Assembly: GCF_004359215.1 (NCBI RefSeq)
Contig: NC_090611.1
Coordinates: 3,450,333-3,514,332, forward strand
Direction: 5' to 3'
DNA from: Bremia lactucae
Lineage: Eukaryota; Oomycota; Peronosporomycetes; Peronosporales; Peronosporaceae
Length of the DNA: 64,000 nt
Shown here: in pieces, positions 55,293 through 64,000 of the stretch
Layout: every line of letters begins with the position of its first letter
Position numbering within the stretch: the stretch's first letter is position 1
Translations under genes and position numbers: made by a program
The notes under the pieces: model-generated
The model's input: the letters and a program-made list of their open reading frames with translations, nothing else
What the model was told of the DNA's origin: nothing
The model's database searches: none

Positions 55293-57636
55293 ATGGGCGT
55301 GACGGGCTTGCTGCCGATGCTCAAGAGCGTCACAGACATGGTGCATGTATCCAAGTATGCTGGCAAAACAGTGGGCATCGATGTATCGGACTGGCTCTAT
55401 AAAGGCGCGTATAGCTGTCCCGTGGACCTCGTACTCGGGAAACCAACAGACGCGTGCGGAACGAATTACCCTCCGTTTAAACTTCTATCATTTAATTTAA
55501 CGCCTAAAAGGGCACCTGTAACAGGTACCTCAACTTTTCGTTGCAGCATCTCAAGCTCCTTCAGACGCATGACATCAAGCCAATTGTAGTGTTTGACGGC
55601 GCACCACTTCCATCGAAAGCCCACGAAAATGCAATACGTAGCAGGTTCGATCACTGCCACACAGCTGCTACGAAAACAAATGTACGCTACAAGTGACTGA
55701 AACAGTTACGTGTAGATCTCGCGCAGAGTGGCACGCAAAAGCGATGAAGCTCCTGCAAGAGCGGCAAGAGAACCAGGATGCACAAGCGATTTTCTCAGCG
55801 TGTGCGCGAGCTGTGCATGTGACAAATGACATGGTTTTAAGCCTCATTGCCGTGCTGCGACGAATGGACATTGTATTCTACGTCGCGCCGTACGAGGCGG
55901 ATGCTCAGCTTGCGTTTCTGTCGACACACAGGATCGTTGATGCCGTGATTTCACAAGATTCCGACTGTGTGCCGTATGGCGTCCGGACCGTGCTGTATAA
56001 GTTGAGTCCCGATGGATGGGCGTGTGAAATCAAGAGGAGAAGTCTCGGGGCCAATGAAGAGCTCTCGTTCGTTGGTTGGTCCGAAGAAATGGTTGGTGAG
56101 TTGATGAGTATTCGAGGAGCTGCTTCAATTGATTGTGGACGTTGTAAAACGTGTAGTTTCTTCAGCTCTGTGTGCTTGCTGGATGTGACTATTGTCCATC
56201 CGTTCGTGGCGTTGGGATCATGACAGCGTACAAGTTAGTGCGGGATTTCAAGACACCGATGGAAGTAGGATTTGAACAAATGGGTATGTTGGGGCTTTAA
56301 AACGATGGTACTCACTCGAGTTGTTGGTAGGTTTTCAAAGCGTTGCAACAACTTAAAGGACCGGCTGTACCCGACGATTACGAGAGTCACTTTTACGCAG
56401 CAATTCTGACGTATCGCCACCAACTCGTATTTGATCCACGCGATGCCGTCCGTTGGTGCATGGATTGCAAGTTTTTTGTATCCGAATTGACATGGCTTTA
56501 TGCTTGTTCATTGACAGAAACTGAAAATGCTACATCCTCTTGACATTTCAAATGACATTTTGCCACTGGTGGATCAAGGATTGCATTTTCTTGGCGACGT
56601 GGAACTTCGAGATAGTGTCGTCGCGGCTATTGCGTCGGGCCACGTTCATCCTGTGACGCACGAGAGCTACAGGTGGAAGGATGCTGCTGCGTCCACACTG
56701 TTTACAGAAGAGCAGGCAACGTCACATTCCAAAACAAGCATGACACGGTCGTCAACGTCATCCGAAAGCAATGACATCCTGTCTTCTCACCTTCATCGAC
56801 GACATTACCGCAATTCGAAAGCTCTTGATGAATTGGCATTCGAAGAAACAATGTATTCTGCACCACCCGCAGTCGTGCGGGTCCAGTACGAAAAGCCACG
56901 GCCGTCTTCGCGCTCTTCGTGGACGCACTTGGATAGCGTCTTGGGTTCTTCGGATCACATTGTGAATTTCCGCAGCCCCAAGGTAAGTGAGAACTTTCAA
57001 CCACTTGCTGCATTGCATGATCCTCCAGCAGTACGTCGCACTTCCGGCATCAAGACCTACAATTTAAAAGAGTTTGAACGTCGTCCCAATCGCGACCACG
57101 TGAAACGAGTCCGAAATCCCACGAATCGAAGAAGAGATGGAAAAGGTAGTGGCTTTGAAGGCGAAGTGCTCTGCCGAGTCGATCAAGGTCAGGTCCCAAG
57201 TCTAATAAGAAGCTCTAAATACCGACGTGACGCAGCAAGGGACAACGATGTGAATTCATTGCTAAACGAACAGAATGCTCGACTAGCCCAACAAAAGCGT
57301 CAACGAATCACTCCCAGTCCGTCGTCACCGCTATCGTCACGAGGATCCAGTGCTTCCAGTGGAAACCCACTCATTCGTCCAACACTTTCTGACTGCGGTC
57401 AACAGCCGTGTTTTTCGGAAAACAGCGGGGTTTTGAATTCACAAATGCCTCGTCGCTACGATTCGTACAAAAGTGGCAATTCCATCGTGCCGAAGCCTAC
57501 GTCACACTACGCTTTTGCCACCTTTGCCGAGGAGAAATGGGATCGCATTCTACAGGACGAGATAGAAGACCGCCACAGTCACCAGAGAAGGGAGGAGGAT
57601 CCCGTACTTGAATCAAGCTCGAGCGACATCATGTAG
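55293..57636 (+). CDS. EXO1: EXO1-type 5'-3' exonuclease (XPG/Rad2 family)
   Basis: Nuclear flap endonuclease/5'-3' exonuclease acting in mismatch repair and double-strand-break resection. Six exons inferred: 55293-55453, 55525-55644, 55716-56091, 56157-56283, 56341-56447 and 56518-57636. Introns are 57-71 nt with donors GTGCGG, GTTCGA, GTTGGT, GTATGT and GTCCGT. The exons sum to 2010 nt, 669 residues. N-terminal XPG domain: M-G-V-T-G-L-L with Asp30, and V-F-D-G with Asp78. Internal XPG domain: Y-E-A-D-A-Q with Glu154 and Asp156, then Q-D-S-D with Asp175 and Asp177, then A-G-C-D-Y and an H2TH segment G-V-G-I-M-T-A-Y-K. All metal ligands are present. After about residue 310 the protein is low complexity and basic (possible nuclear signal R-N-P-T-N-R-R-R), shorter than the human protein. 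Intron 4's AAAG acceptor is the least certain. Confidence 0.88.
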
Positions 57637-57750
57637 CATGACATGCATAAACCTTTCAATTGGAATATTAAGGCGTGGAATCCCTCTTGGCTAGCATTAT
57701 TTAAAAATACAGTCGTCTTTTTTCTAATAAAAAAGCCCCAAAAAAAAACC

Positions 57751-58429
57751 CTAGACCAAACCTTCCGTCGCAGGTCGAGCTTCGTCATCTTTACCGCCGC
57801 CTAAAGCCGCTTGCAAGGCATATAGCCGTCGTCGTCGCATTCCTTCCTCGTCGGCGTGGCTCAATCGCAACGGAGTAAATGGCACGCTCGGATTACGGTC
57901 CAAATTGTGATAAGTAGCTCTGGCAATAGGAACTGACAATGGGGCGACCAAGGCCGCACGACTCGGTGGTTCTCGGTTCACAAAGCTCACTTCGTCCATG
58001 GAATCTTCCAGTGCTTGTATCCAAAGCGATCGGTCTCCGTCGAGGGCGCCTCCATCTACCCCTCCTCGCCGTCCAAAACGTCCCCGCTCGTAGTCTCGCA
58101 ATAGAGGCATTTTCTCAATAATTCGTAGATTTATCATGGCCCGCTTCCGTCGCGGCAAGTCGTCATCCACAAGTCCTGCAAAATGGCAATCGAGATTTTC
58201 ATTACCCACAAGCTTGGCAGGAGATGATGGTTGCGGACGCGCGCGTTTCGTAGATCTCACTTGAACTGCATTGTTTATCATCGAGTGGACAAGTAGCGAC
58301 GGGAGGAGATGAAGCGGCTTCCGGCGGTCGTTTTGCACAGTGTAATTTGGACTGGGAGAGTCGCAATGAAAAAACGAGTTTTTGTAACCCTAACGTAGGG
58401 TTCGGCAATCTGGTTATCTCAGGTTTCAT
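57751..58429 (-). CDS. Unrecognised small protein, probably two exons
   Basis: Exon 1 58429-58261, intron 58260-58176 (85 nt, GTGAGA to TTTTGCAG, phase 1), exon 2 58175-57751, 197 residues. Exon 2 carries conserved-looking charged helices (R-R-K-R-A-M-I-N-L-R-I-I-E-K-M-P), a W-I-Q-A-L-E-D-S-M-D-E-V stretch, and near the end M-R-R-R-R-L-Y-A-L-Q-A-A-L. Exon 1 is Ser/Pro/Cys-rich. No signal peptide or membrane segment. An unspliced reading of 195 residues from 58338 is the alternative. It converges on the EXO1-type gene, with 114 bp between stops. Function unknown. Confidence 0.6.
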
Positions 58430-59216
58430 ATGGACACACAGATTAGGCTTTGCGATCGCGAATTGTGTTACTGATATTATGCGACCCCTAATCGACTTAA
58501 GTCCGTAAAGATTAGCTGCTCAAAACGGACTGGATTTCCTTAAGTTACGTTTTTATGATAACGAACGCGGAAAGATTATCTACTCACAGCTCTTACAAGT
58601 TAGCTCAAGGCAATTATTCAAAAGCATTTTATTCTGTTGGCCTAGAACTTGACATTAAATCGTCGCGCGCCGAAGTCATGAGTAAAGGTAAGGTGCAAAT
58701 GATGCTGTGTTACTACGACGAACGAAGGGGAAATAGAGTGCTTTTATTTTTGCAAGAAAGACTGTGGCATAGTATTTTTTATAGGCCGACGTTTTGTCCA
58801 ATACACTCTAATAATTTACTACAGTTCTAGCAAGAGGAATAACTATTGAATGGAAAGGGCAAAAGAATAATACATCACAGACTTCGAGTAGCGTGCACCA
58901 GTAACTACACGAATGTCTTTGCTGCACACACAAGGTAGAAACCGGCCTAAATAAGCCCGGTGGATAAAAACTGCAAGCTCTATATATTGTATGCTTGCGA
59001 TTCGTTGAAAATCGGTACACAAAATTCATATTCTACGGAGAGGCTGCCAAAAGCCAATGCGTGCCTGAATGTGCGTTAAGGCCGAAGATGGTGTCTGTTT
59101 ATTCGCAAAGTTCCGTCACCTTTATGGTCGGAATATCTCAATTGGCCACTAATTCCTTCGTCACTCGCACGGCCCTGCAACAATACAATTCTGCTTATAT
59201 GCCATTGAGGATTAGC
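58430..59216. other. Upstream region of the effector remnant; no gene seen
   Basis: Short frames (58555-58830 plus and part of 58995-59216 plus) without motifs. The plus-strand frame entering the effector is open from 58995, but the signal peptide starts at 59217, so 58995-59216 is probably untranslated. Confidence 0.5.
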
Positions 59217-59914
59217 ATGCGCATCTGTCACTTCGCACTGCTTAGTGTTGCAATTTCTATCACGAACACGTTGGCGAGCACGGTGGATGAATCGGACGCC
59301 CTGAACGAGGGCAGCAATTTCGTCACGAGGCTGCGGGTGCATTCGGATGCACCAATTGGTACTGACGATGAGGAACGATTTTTCGGACACCTGGGAAACC
59401 AGCCAAGATGCCTGCAAATATACCGCAAAAGGTTTCGAAATTGACGCCTAATAACAAGCCACTCCCAAAAGTACAGGAATCGATGTTTCATAACAAGCCA
59501 CCGCCAAAATTCAAGGAAATGCCATCTCATTTCCGAAATGATGCTAAAGTCGCTCTATCAGGCCAAAATGATGATGTCGCCACGGAAACATTCGAAACGT
59601 GGCTCAATTCTAACTCAAAAGGTAAAATGCCTTTCTTGTCTGATTTAGCAGATAAGCTAAGCTTAAGTGACGCTGGCATGGCAAAGGCGCTGGCAAATGC
59701 CAAGTCGACTGAACCAAATGGTGACAACGTGATAAAAGCATATCAGCGGCAACTCATAAGAGATACTGTCAAGAAAAAAAGTACGAAGGATCCAGTTGCA
59801 CTGTACCTTAAAAGTCATTTTCCAGATTGCTATCAAGAAGCTTTGGATCTAGCGAAAAAGAAACCGTTGAGCCGTCGATCTAATCGCGTTACTGCAGAAA
59901 ATTTGACGTTCTAA
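59217..59914 (+). pseudogene. RXLR-dEER-like effector gene, frameshifted
   Basis: The first part (59217-59444) starts with a 20-residue signal peptide (M-R-I-C-H-F-A-L-L-S) followed by T-R-L-R at residues 37-40 and D-E-E-R at 51-54. This is the RXLR-dEER host-translocation layout of oomycete effectors, with the first Arg replaced by Thr. The frame then ends after 75 residues. The rest of the protein lies in another frame (open from about 59366, ending 59914), with a Pro/Lys-rich repeat (N-K-P-L-P-K and N-K-P-P-P-K), then a helical region with F-E-T-W-L-N-S and Y-L-K-S-H-F-P. The break falls between 59366 and 59442. It is a pseudogene unless a base call is wrong. Met 59199 is an alternative start. 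Confidence 0.7.
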
Positions 59915-59941
59915 GATTTTTCAATGTTATTAATGCCTCAT

Positions 59942-60445
59942 TGTAACGGGGTGTACCGTTACATAAGTTTATTTCCGAAAACGAGTAGTAACTAATATTA
60001 TGTTCTATGATAGGAAATAAACAAAGAAGCACAAATAATTATCTTTATTCATTATTCAATAGCTCCAAAATTACCAGATTTGGTTAGATTGACGCAATAA
60101 GACATCAGTTCTATTGATTGGTTTATTGGACTTTAAAATCAACACAGTTAATCGTCACAAGGCACGATAGTGCGGTGCGCAAGTAGGCACACATATAGTT
60201 AGTTATTAATATAATGAAGTCAGTAGTAGATAGAAGATCGTTACGTAGGAAGCTAACTATATTAATACAGTTTACTTTTTTTCTATTCTAAAGCCTTAGA
60301 ACTAACTTTTGATAGTCAAGCCTACTAAGCTATCTGTTATTTTCCTCTGCACGTCGAGTACGTGAAGTAACCAAGACATCCAATCTTCATCGAAAATTGT
60401 TTTAATTAGTACTGTTGTCAGTACTGGCAAAGGTGCCCCGTCACA
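59942..60445 (+). repeat. LTR, family C (5' LTR of element VI)
   Basis: 504 bp, TGTAACGGGGTG to GCCCCGTCACA, the fullest family C LTR here. It starts 27 bp after the effector remnant's stop. A primer-site motif CCTGGTAGCACTTCG follows at 60446. Confidence 0.85.
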
Positions 60446-60460
60446 CCTGGTAGCACTTCG
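60446..60460 (+). other. Putative primer binding site of element VI
   Basis: CCTGGTAGCACTTCG directly after the LTR end, matching the site after the family B LTR at 43427. It should pair with a tRNA 3' end of GUGCUACCA. Confidence 0.6.
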
Positions 60461-60489
60461 TAATTCGTTCAACGGCCTACGCACGTTCC

Positions 60490-61640
60490 ATCCAATATTG
60501 GCATGTGGATGAAGAAGGAAATATCTTTAAGCCCCTAAAGAAGGCTTTCACGCAACGCGCGAAAGATTCATCGAACGTTTCAATCCATCCGTTTGAGAAG
60601 GGTGGCGTATTTTTGATATTTAGGTGCTCTACGAACCTTGTAACTTTTGACTTGTTAAGCTTTGTTGTTATACAGACAGGTCTTCATTTGAGTAACCTTG
60701 AATGGAAAACGATCGAGCGCATGAGCAGGCGAGCCAGCCGTTAGCGCCATGTTGTTCAATCTTCAAAGAGATGAGGAACATGCGGATACACCTAAGTCTA
60801 TACAACAAGAACTCGATAAGGCTCAACGGGTAGTAGAGTTGAAGGCGGCTCCCTTTTAAGATGATACGTCAAATAAGACAAAGTCATTGAAGCTCGCCGT
60901 ATCAATGATGATGCGACGAAAGTGAAGTTTGGCATGTCCAACCAACTAAGCCGGAAGTGCCAAATCTTGGGACCTAGGGCTCAAACTTCTCGACTTATTT
61001 GTCTTTGAGTCATATTGTATCTTTTGCACCCGGCTCAGGCATACATTTGAGCCGCTACGTGCCGAATTAAGGGCTCGAGTCGAGCTCCTGGATTTAAAGC
61101 AAGGCAAGCGTGACCTTCACGCTTATGCTCAGCATACACGATACCTGATCAGTTGTATCGTGAGTCATCCAATTGATGAACAAACACAGGTAACTATGCT
61201 AGTTAAAGGTCTATTCCGGCTAGAATTAGAGGCGCTCGATCAAGCGATCTCTATAGCGGAACTGGAGGATTCAGCCTTGAAAAAACTTTTATTTACTCTA
61301 GTGCTTATCGTCCTCCGAGACGACAAGAAAATGGAGGTCCAGAACCTATGGACCTCTCGTATGTAGAGAGCGAGAAACATCGCTCTCCAAATTACAAACG
61401 ATTTTAAGAATGTATTCGATGTCAAAAGACGGGCCACTTTGCCTGTGAATGTAGTGCCCCACGCGTAGTGCCTAGAAACACTGAGCGAAACGATGGATCT
61501 CCCGCTTCGAACAGCAGAGGACGCGGATCCGACGCTGTTGCAAATCGCGATAAGGAGGCGGATCGTAAAAAAAACGGTCGGGATCAGTGTGCGCAGAGCA
61601 CCCTCCGGATCTAGCAACGTCAAAAGAATATGCAGGTCTT
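60490..61640 (+). pseudogene. Gag of element VI
   Basis: The N-terminal part is broken at 60505-60900. The capsid core at 61085-61366 reads L-L-D-L-K-Q-G-K-R-D-L-H-A-Y-A-Q-H and I-D-E-Q-T-Q-V-T-M-L-V-K-G-L. A zinc knuckle with an altered first cysteine (C-I-R/C-Q-K-T-G-H-F-A-C-E-C frames) lies near 61410-61450, followed by an Arg/Asn-rich tail. Confidence 0.7.
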
Positions 61641-62010
61641 CCGACGAAAGTTGCTCCTCACACACATACAACATTGTGTGTAACTGCCCCAGGGGACGAG
61701 GTTAATCCCACCACCCTAAAAAATTATAGTGGCAAATAAATTGCCACTAAAGTCGATCGACGCCAATGGCTAAAAGGTCTCAGACTGAAATTTATCAAGG
61801 GCAATATCGCTCTAACGAGCACGACAGTGCGCAAAGCACAAGGCGTATATATAACAGTAAAGAAACGTGTAGTTGATATACATTACACGTCAAAGGGTAG
61901 ACAGAATGATGATGATCTCATTGTACTGGATTTAAATGACAAATTTAATGTCATCCGTGGATAAAATGGCTCAGAAATAACGAGCCATGCATACATTGGT
62001 AGTATCAAGC
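61640..62010 (+). pseudogene. Protease remnant of element VI
   Basis: Matches the protease order at 41645-42226: A-P-G-D-E-V near 61690, then I-V-L-D-L-N-D-K-F-N-V-I near 61920. The segment that should hold the active-site D-C-G-A-S is deleted between about 61750 and 61765. Confidence 0.6.
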
Positions 62011-62442
62011 CGTAACGATGCCTGTCTCTCGTTCATCAGAGGGCCATCTGATAAACTTATTGGAGCAATTACAAGCGTGTGGATGAACTACGAGTTGGTG
62101 CAATGGCCTCACTTGTGGGTCGGTCGTTTGCATGACTACACAAGATCTCAGTGTGAAAACCCATCAGACTGTGGAGTTAGATACCGACGGCTGTGCAGAG
62201 GAACAGGCAGCGTGGAAGTTCGACCACTCGAATAAGTTGAGTGGTACGAAACAGGGATGCTTGCTTAGAAAGCAACATCCAATAAAGTTAAAACGCCTGT
62301 CTATAAGAGGCAGAGCTAAAGCCCTAGATCGACTGGAGAGTCGATCGTAGGGGGTTCGCCGTAACCGTCTCAGAACTGGAGCAGACAAGGGGAATCCGAC
62401 TGTTCAATTAAAACAAAGCATTGTGATGGCCAGAGACGGTGT

Positions 62443-62481
<39 letters not shown>

Positions 62482-62497
62482 AGTGAAGAAATTCAAC

Positions 62498-62528
<31 letters not shown>

Positions 62529-62860
62529 CCTTCTTAAGGTATGGCTGTGCAATTACAGCTAGAGGCAGTTGGGAGGATACCCCCCCCCAAATAAAACTTC
62601 ATGAAATAAGTCCCCAAGAATGTGCGGGAATAAGTTCCCAGAAACCTGTCGTCAAAGGTTCCCAGGTAACTTTGGAAATAAGTTCCAAAGAGGAAACCGA
62701 GACATTAAATATTTAGTGTACAACAGATCAAGTGTAGGCGCTAATAAACTTGATCTGATAACACTTCCAAAGTTAACTTGGTCGATAACTTAATTGCCAA
62801 CGCTTGAGCCGAAACGTTTCTTGCGTGATCAGCATAGTGGTAAAATCAAGCAGATCTGCG
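62011..62860 (+). pseudogene. Pol linker of element VI
   Basis: Low-complexity frames (62132-62350 and 62483-62716) between protease and reverse transcriptase, containing repeated I/V-S-S/P-Q-E/K stretches and a nine-cytosine run near 62580. Homologous to 27610-28130. Confidence 0.45.
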
Positions 62861-64000
62861 TACATGTCACAGATGACAAGTACGTGGACGATATTCGATC
62901 GGCAATAGTAACTTCTGAGAGCGGACGGCTTCTAAGCAGCTCATAGAAGACAAAAGTCTCCTCGACGAGAAGACTCGGATTGAACGTTTAACGTCCCAAT
63001 CTTGGGAGTCTTTGAAGACAAACCTTTTTTATAAAGACTTGATCGAATTCAAGGATGTATTCCCTGATTCCACACCGTCCGAATGGCCTACGGATAAAGC
63101 ACTTGACACGAAATCGACCTGATAACAGGCTCGAAGTATTGTGCCATTGCCTCGTGATCAAGCATTAGCGATCGACAAAAAATTGCCGATCGCTTATACG
63201 CGGGCCAGTAAAGGAGTCGACCTCCCCACAGAGCTTTTCGACCTTCTGCGTGCGTAAAAAGCAGGAGGATAGCGGATTGTGCATGCGTTCAATAATTTGA
63301 ACGCTGCAACGGTACCGGCACAAACGTCGATACCACAACAGTCGTAATCATGGATGGTATGTCAAAGAGTGCTATCTTTTCGTCAATGGATCTGATGTAT
63401 GGATTCTATCAGATCCTAATGCGTGAACAAGAAATCCCGCTTGCAGCAGTAAGTACCTCAAGCAGAATGATATGGAAGTGGCTAGTTGTGCCACAGGGAC
63501 TTAGTAATGCTCCTGTGACATTTTACAAATGTGTAACAAATCTGTTGAGATCGATGCAAGATTTCGCACCGAGCTATTGGATGACGTCTTCGTTCATAGC
63601 AGAACCGTAAACGGGAAGTCGGGTGTTGAAGTACATTGATCCCACGTCCAAAAGGTTCTTACACTTATGTGTTAGCAAAAGTTGTATGTAAAACTCAAGA
63701 ACTGTATATTTGATACAAGCGAAATACCACTTCTTGGGTGCATCGCCGGTAGACATGGTGTACTCCTGATTCATAAAAATAAAGGCGACCACCGATTGGC
63801 CTGTGCCAGTCGATGTTAAGGGGCTTAGAAAGTTTATCGGCTTAGCAACGTACCTGCACAAGTACTCACGCATTTATGCCGATATGACAGTACATATTTC
63901 TACTTTATTAAAAGAGAAGTGCAAAGCGGTCACGGAACGCTGATTGTCAGCGTTACTTTGAGGCTATCAAGCAAAGCTTTATGCGATCGCCAATCCTGGT
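62861..64000 (+). pseudogene. Reverse transcriptase and start of RNase H of element VI (continues past the window)
   Basis: The 63350-63610 frame reads S-S-M-D-L-M-Y-G-F-Y-Q-I-L-M-R-E and V-P-Q-G-L-S-N-A-P-V-T-F. The catalytic box L-D-D-V-F-V-H-S-R is present near 63578, but in a shifted frame. The connector (L-R-K-F-I-G-L-A-T-Y-L-H-K-Y) follows at about 63825-63870, and RNase H begins at 63950. Frameshifts make it inactive as it stands. Confidence 0.75.

Noticed and set aside
55547..55589. Acceptor TTGCAG at 55546 for EXO1 intron 1
   Set aside because: Using it shifts the frame; the acceptor ACAG at 55524 gives [10 protein letters not shown] in phase and matches the family.
58995..59216. 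Open upstream extension of the effector frame
   Set aside because: The signal peptide begins at 59217; a longer N-terminus would bury it, so I treat the upstream part as untranslated.

Overview
This window looks like nuclear DNA of a plant-pathogenic oomycete, most likely a downy mildew or close Phytophthora relative (Peronosporaceae). Reasons: short introns (57-85 nt) with GTNNG-type donors in ordinary genes; a KRE6/SKN1-type cell-wall glucan gene; a secreted protein with an RXLR-dEER-like N-terminus; and dense, nested, degenerate chromodomain Ty3/Gypsy and Ty1/Copia elements. No search could be run, so the genus is an inference.

Positions 1-48966 are almost entirely retrotransposon wreckage, with one probable gene, a 462-residue secreted protein at 18921-20309. 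Three LTR families can be separated by repetition inside the window. Family A (about 530 bp) belongs to chromodomain elements at 1-2819 and 4650-11812. Family B (about 430 bp) belongs to a large minus-strand chromodomain element at 33800-43735. Family C (400-504 bp) belongs to elements at 11813-18231 (minus strand) and 59942-64000 (plus strand, running off the end). All three start TGTAACGG or close to it and end in a matching CCGTTACA or CCGTCACA. Other fragments include gag-pol pieces at 22435-31560, a minus-strand gag-pol piece at 31580-33799, a Mutator-like transposase fragment present twice, and a 5'-truncated Copia element (46640-48966) whose reverse transcriptase holds an inverted segment. 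Every pol is broken by stops, frameshifts or deletions, so nothing here looks autonomous.

Positions 49000-59914 are a compact gene island: a mitochondrial ABC half-transporter (+), a KRE6/SKN1-type glucan gene (-), an EXO1-type 5'-3' exonuclease (+), a small unrecognised gene (-), and a broken RXLR-like effector gene (+). The KRE6 and EXO1 genes are divergent and share about 490 bp of upstream sequence. I rebuilt exon structures for four of these from reading-frame continuity, splice signals and family motifs. A new family C element begins right after the effector remnant.

The most unusual signal is an extra gene-like reading frame on the antisense strand between the end of pol (chromodomain) and the 3' LTR. 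It is seen in two copies of the family A chromodomain element and, with different sequence but the same position and orientation, in the family B element. Also notable are the AABB-type double tandem duplication at 6299-7317, a 2.8 kb tandem duplication inside the family B element, a 312 bp LTR palindrome at 43579-43890, and a repeat unit of about 3.24 kb with a stretch of about 1.2 kb that appears identical between copies.
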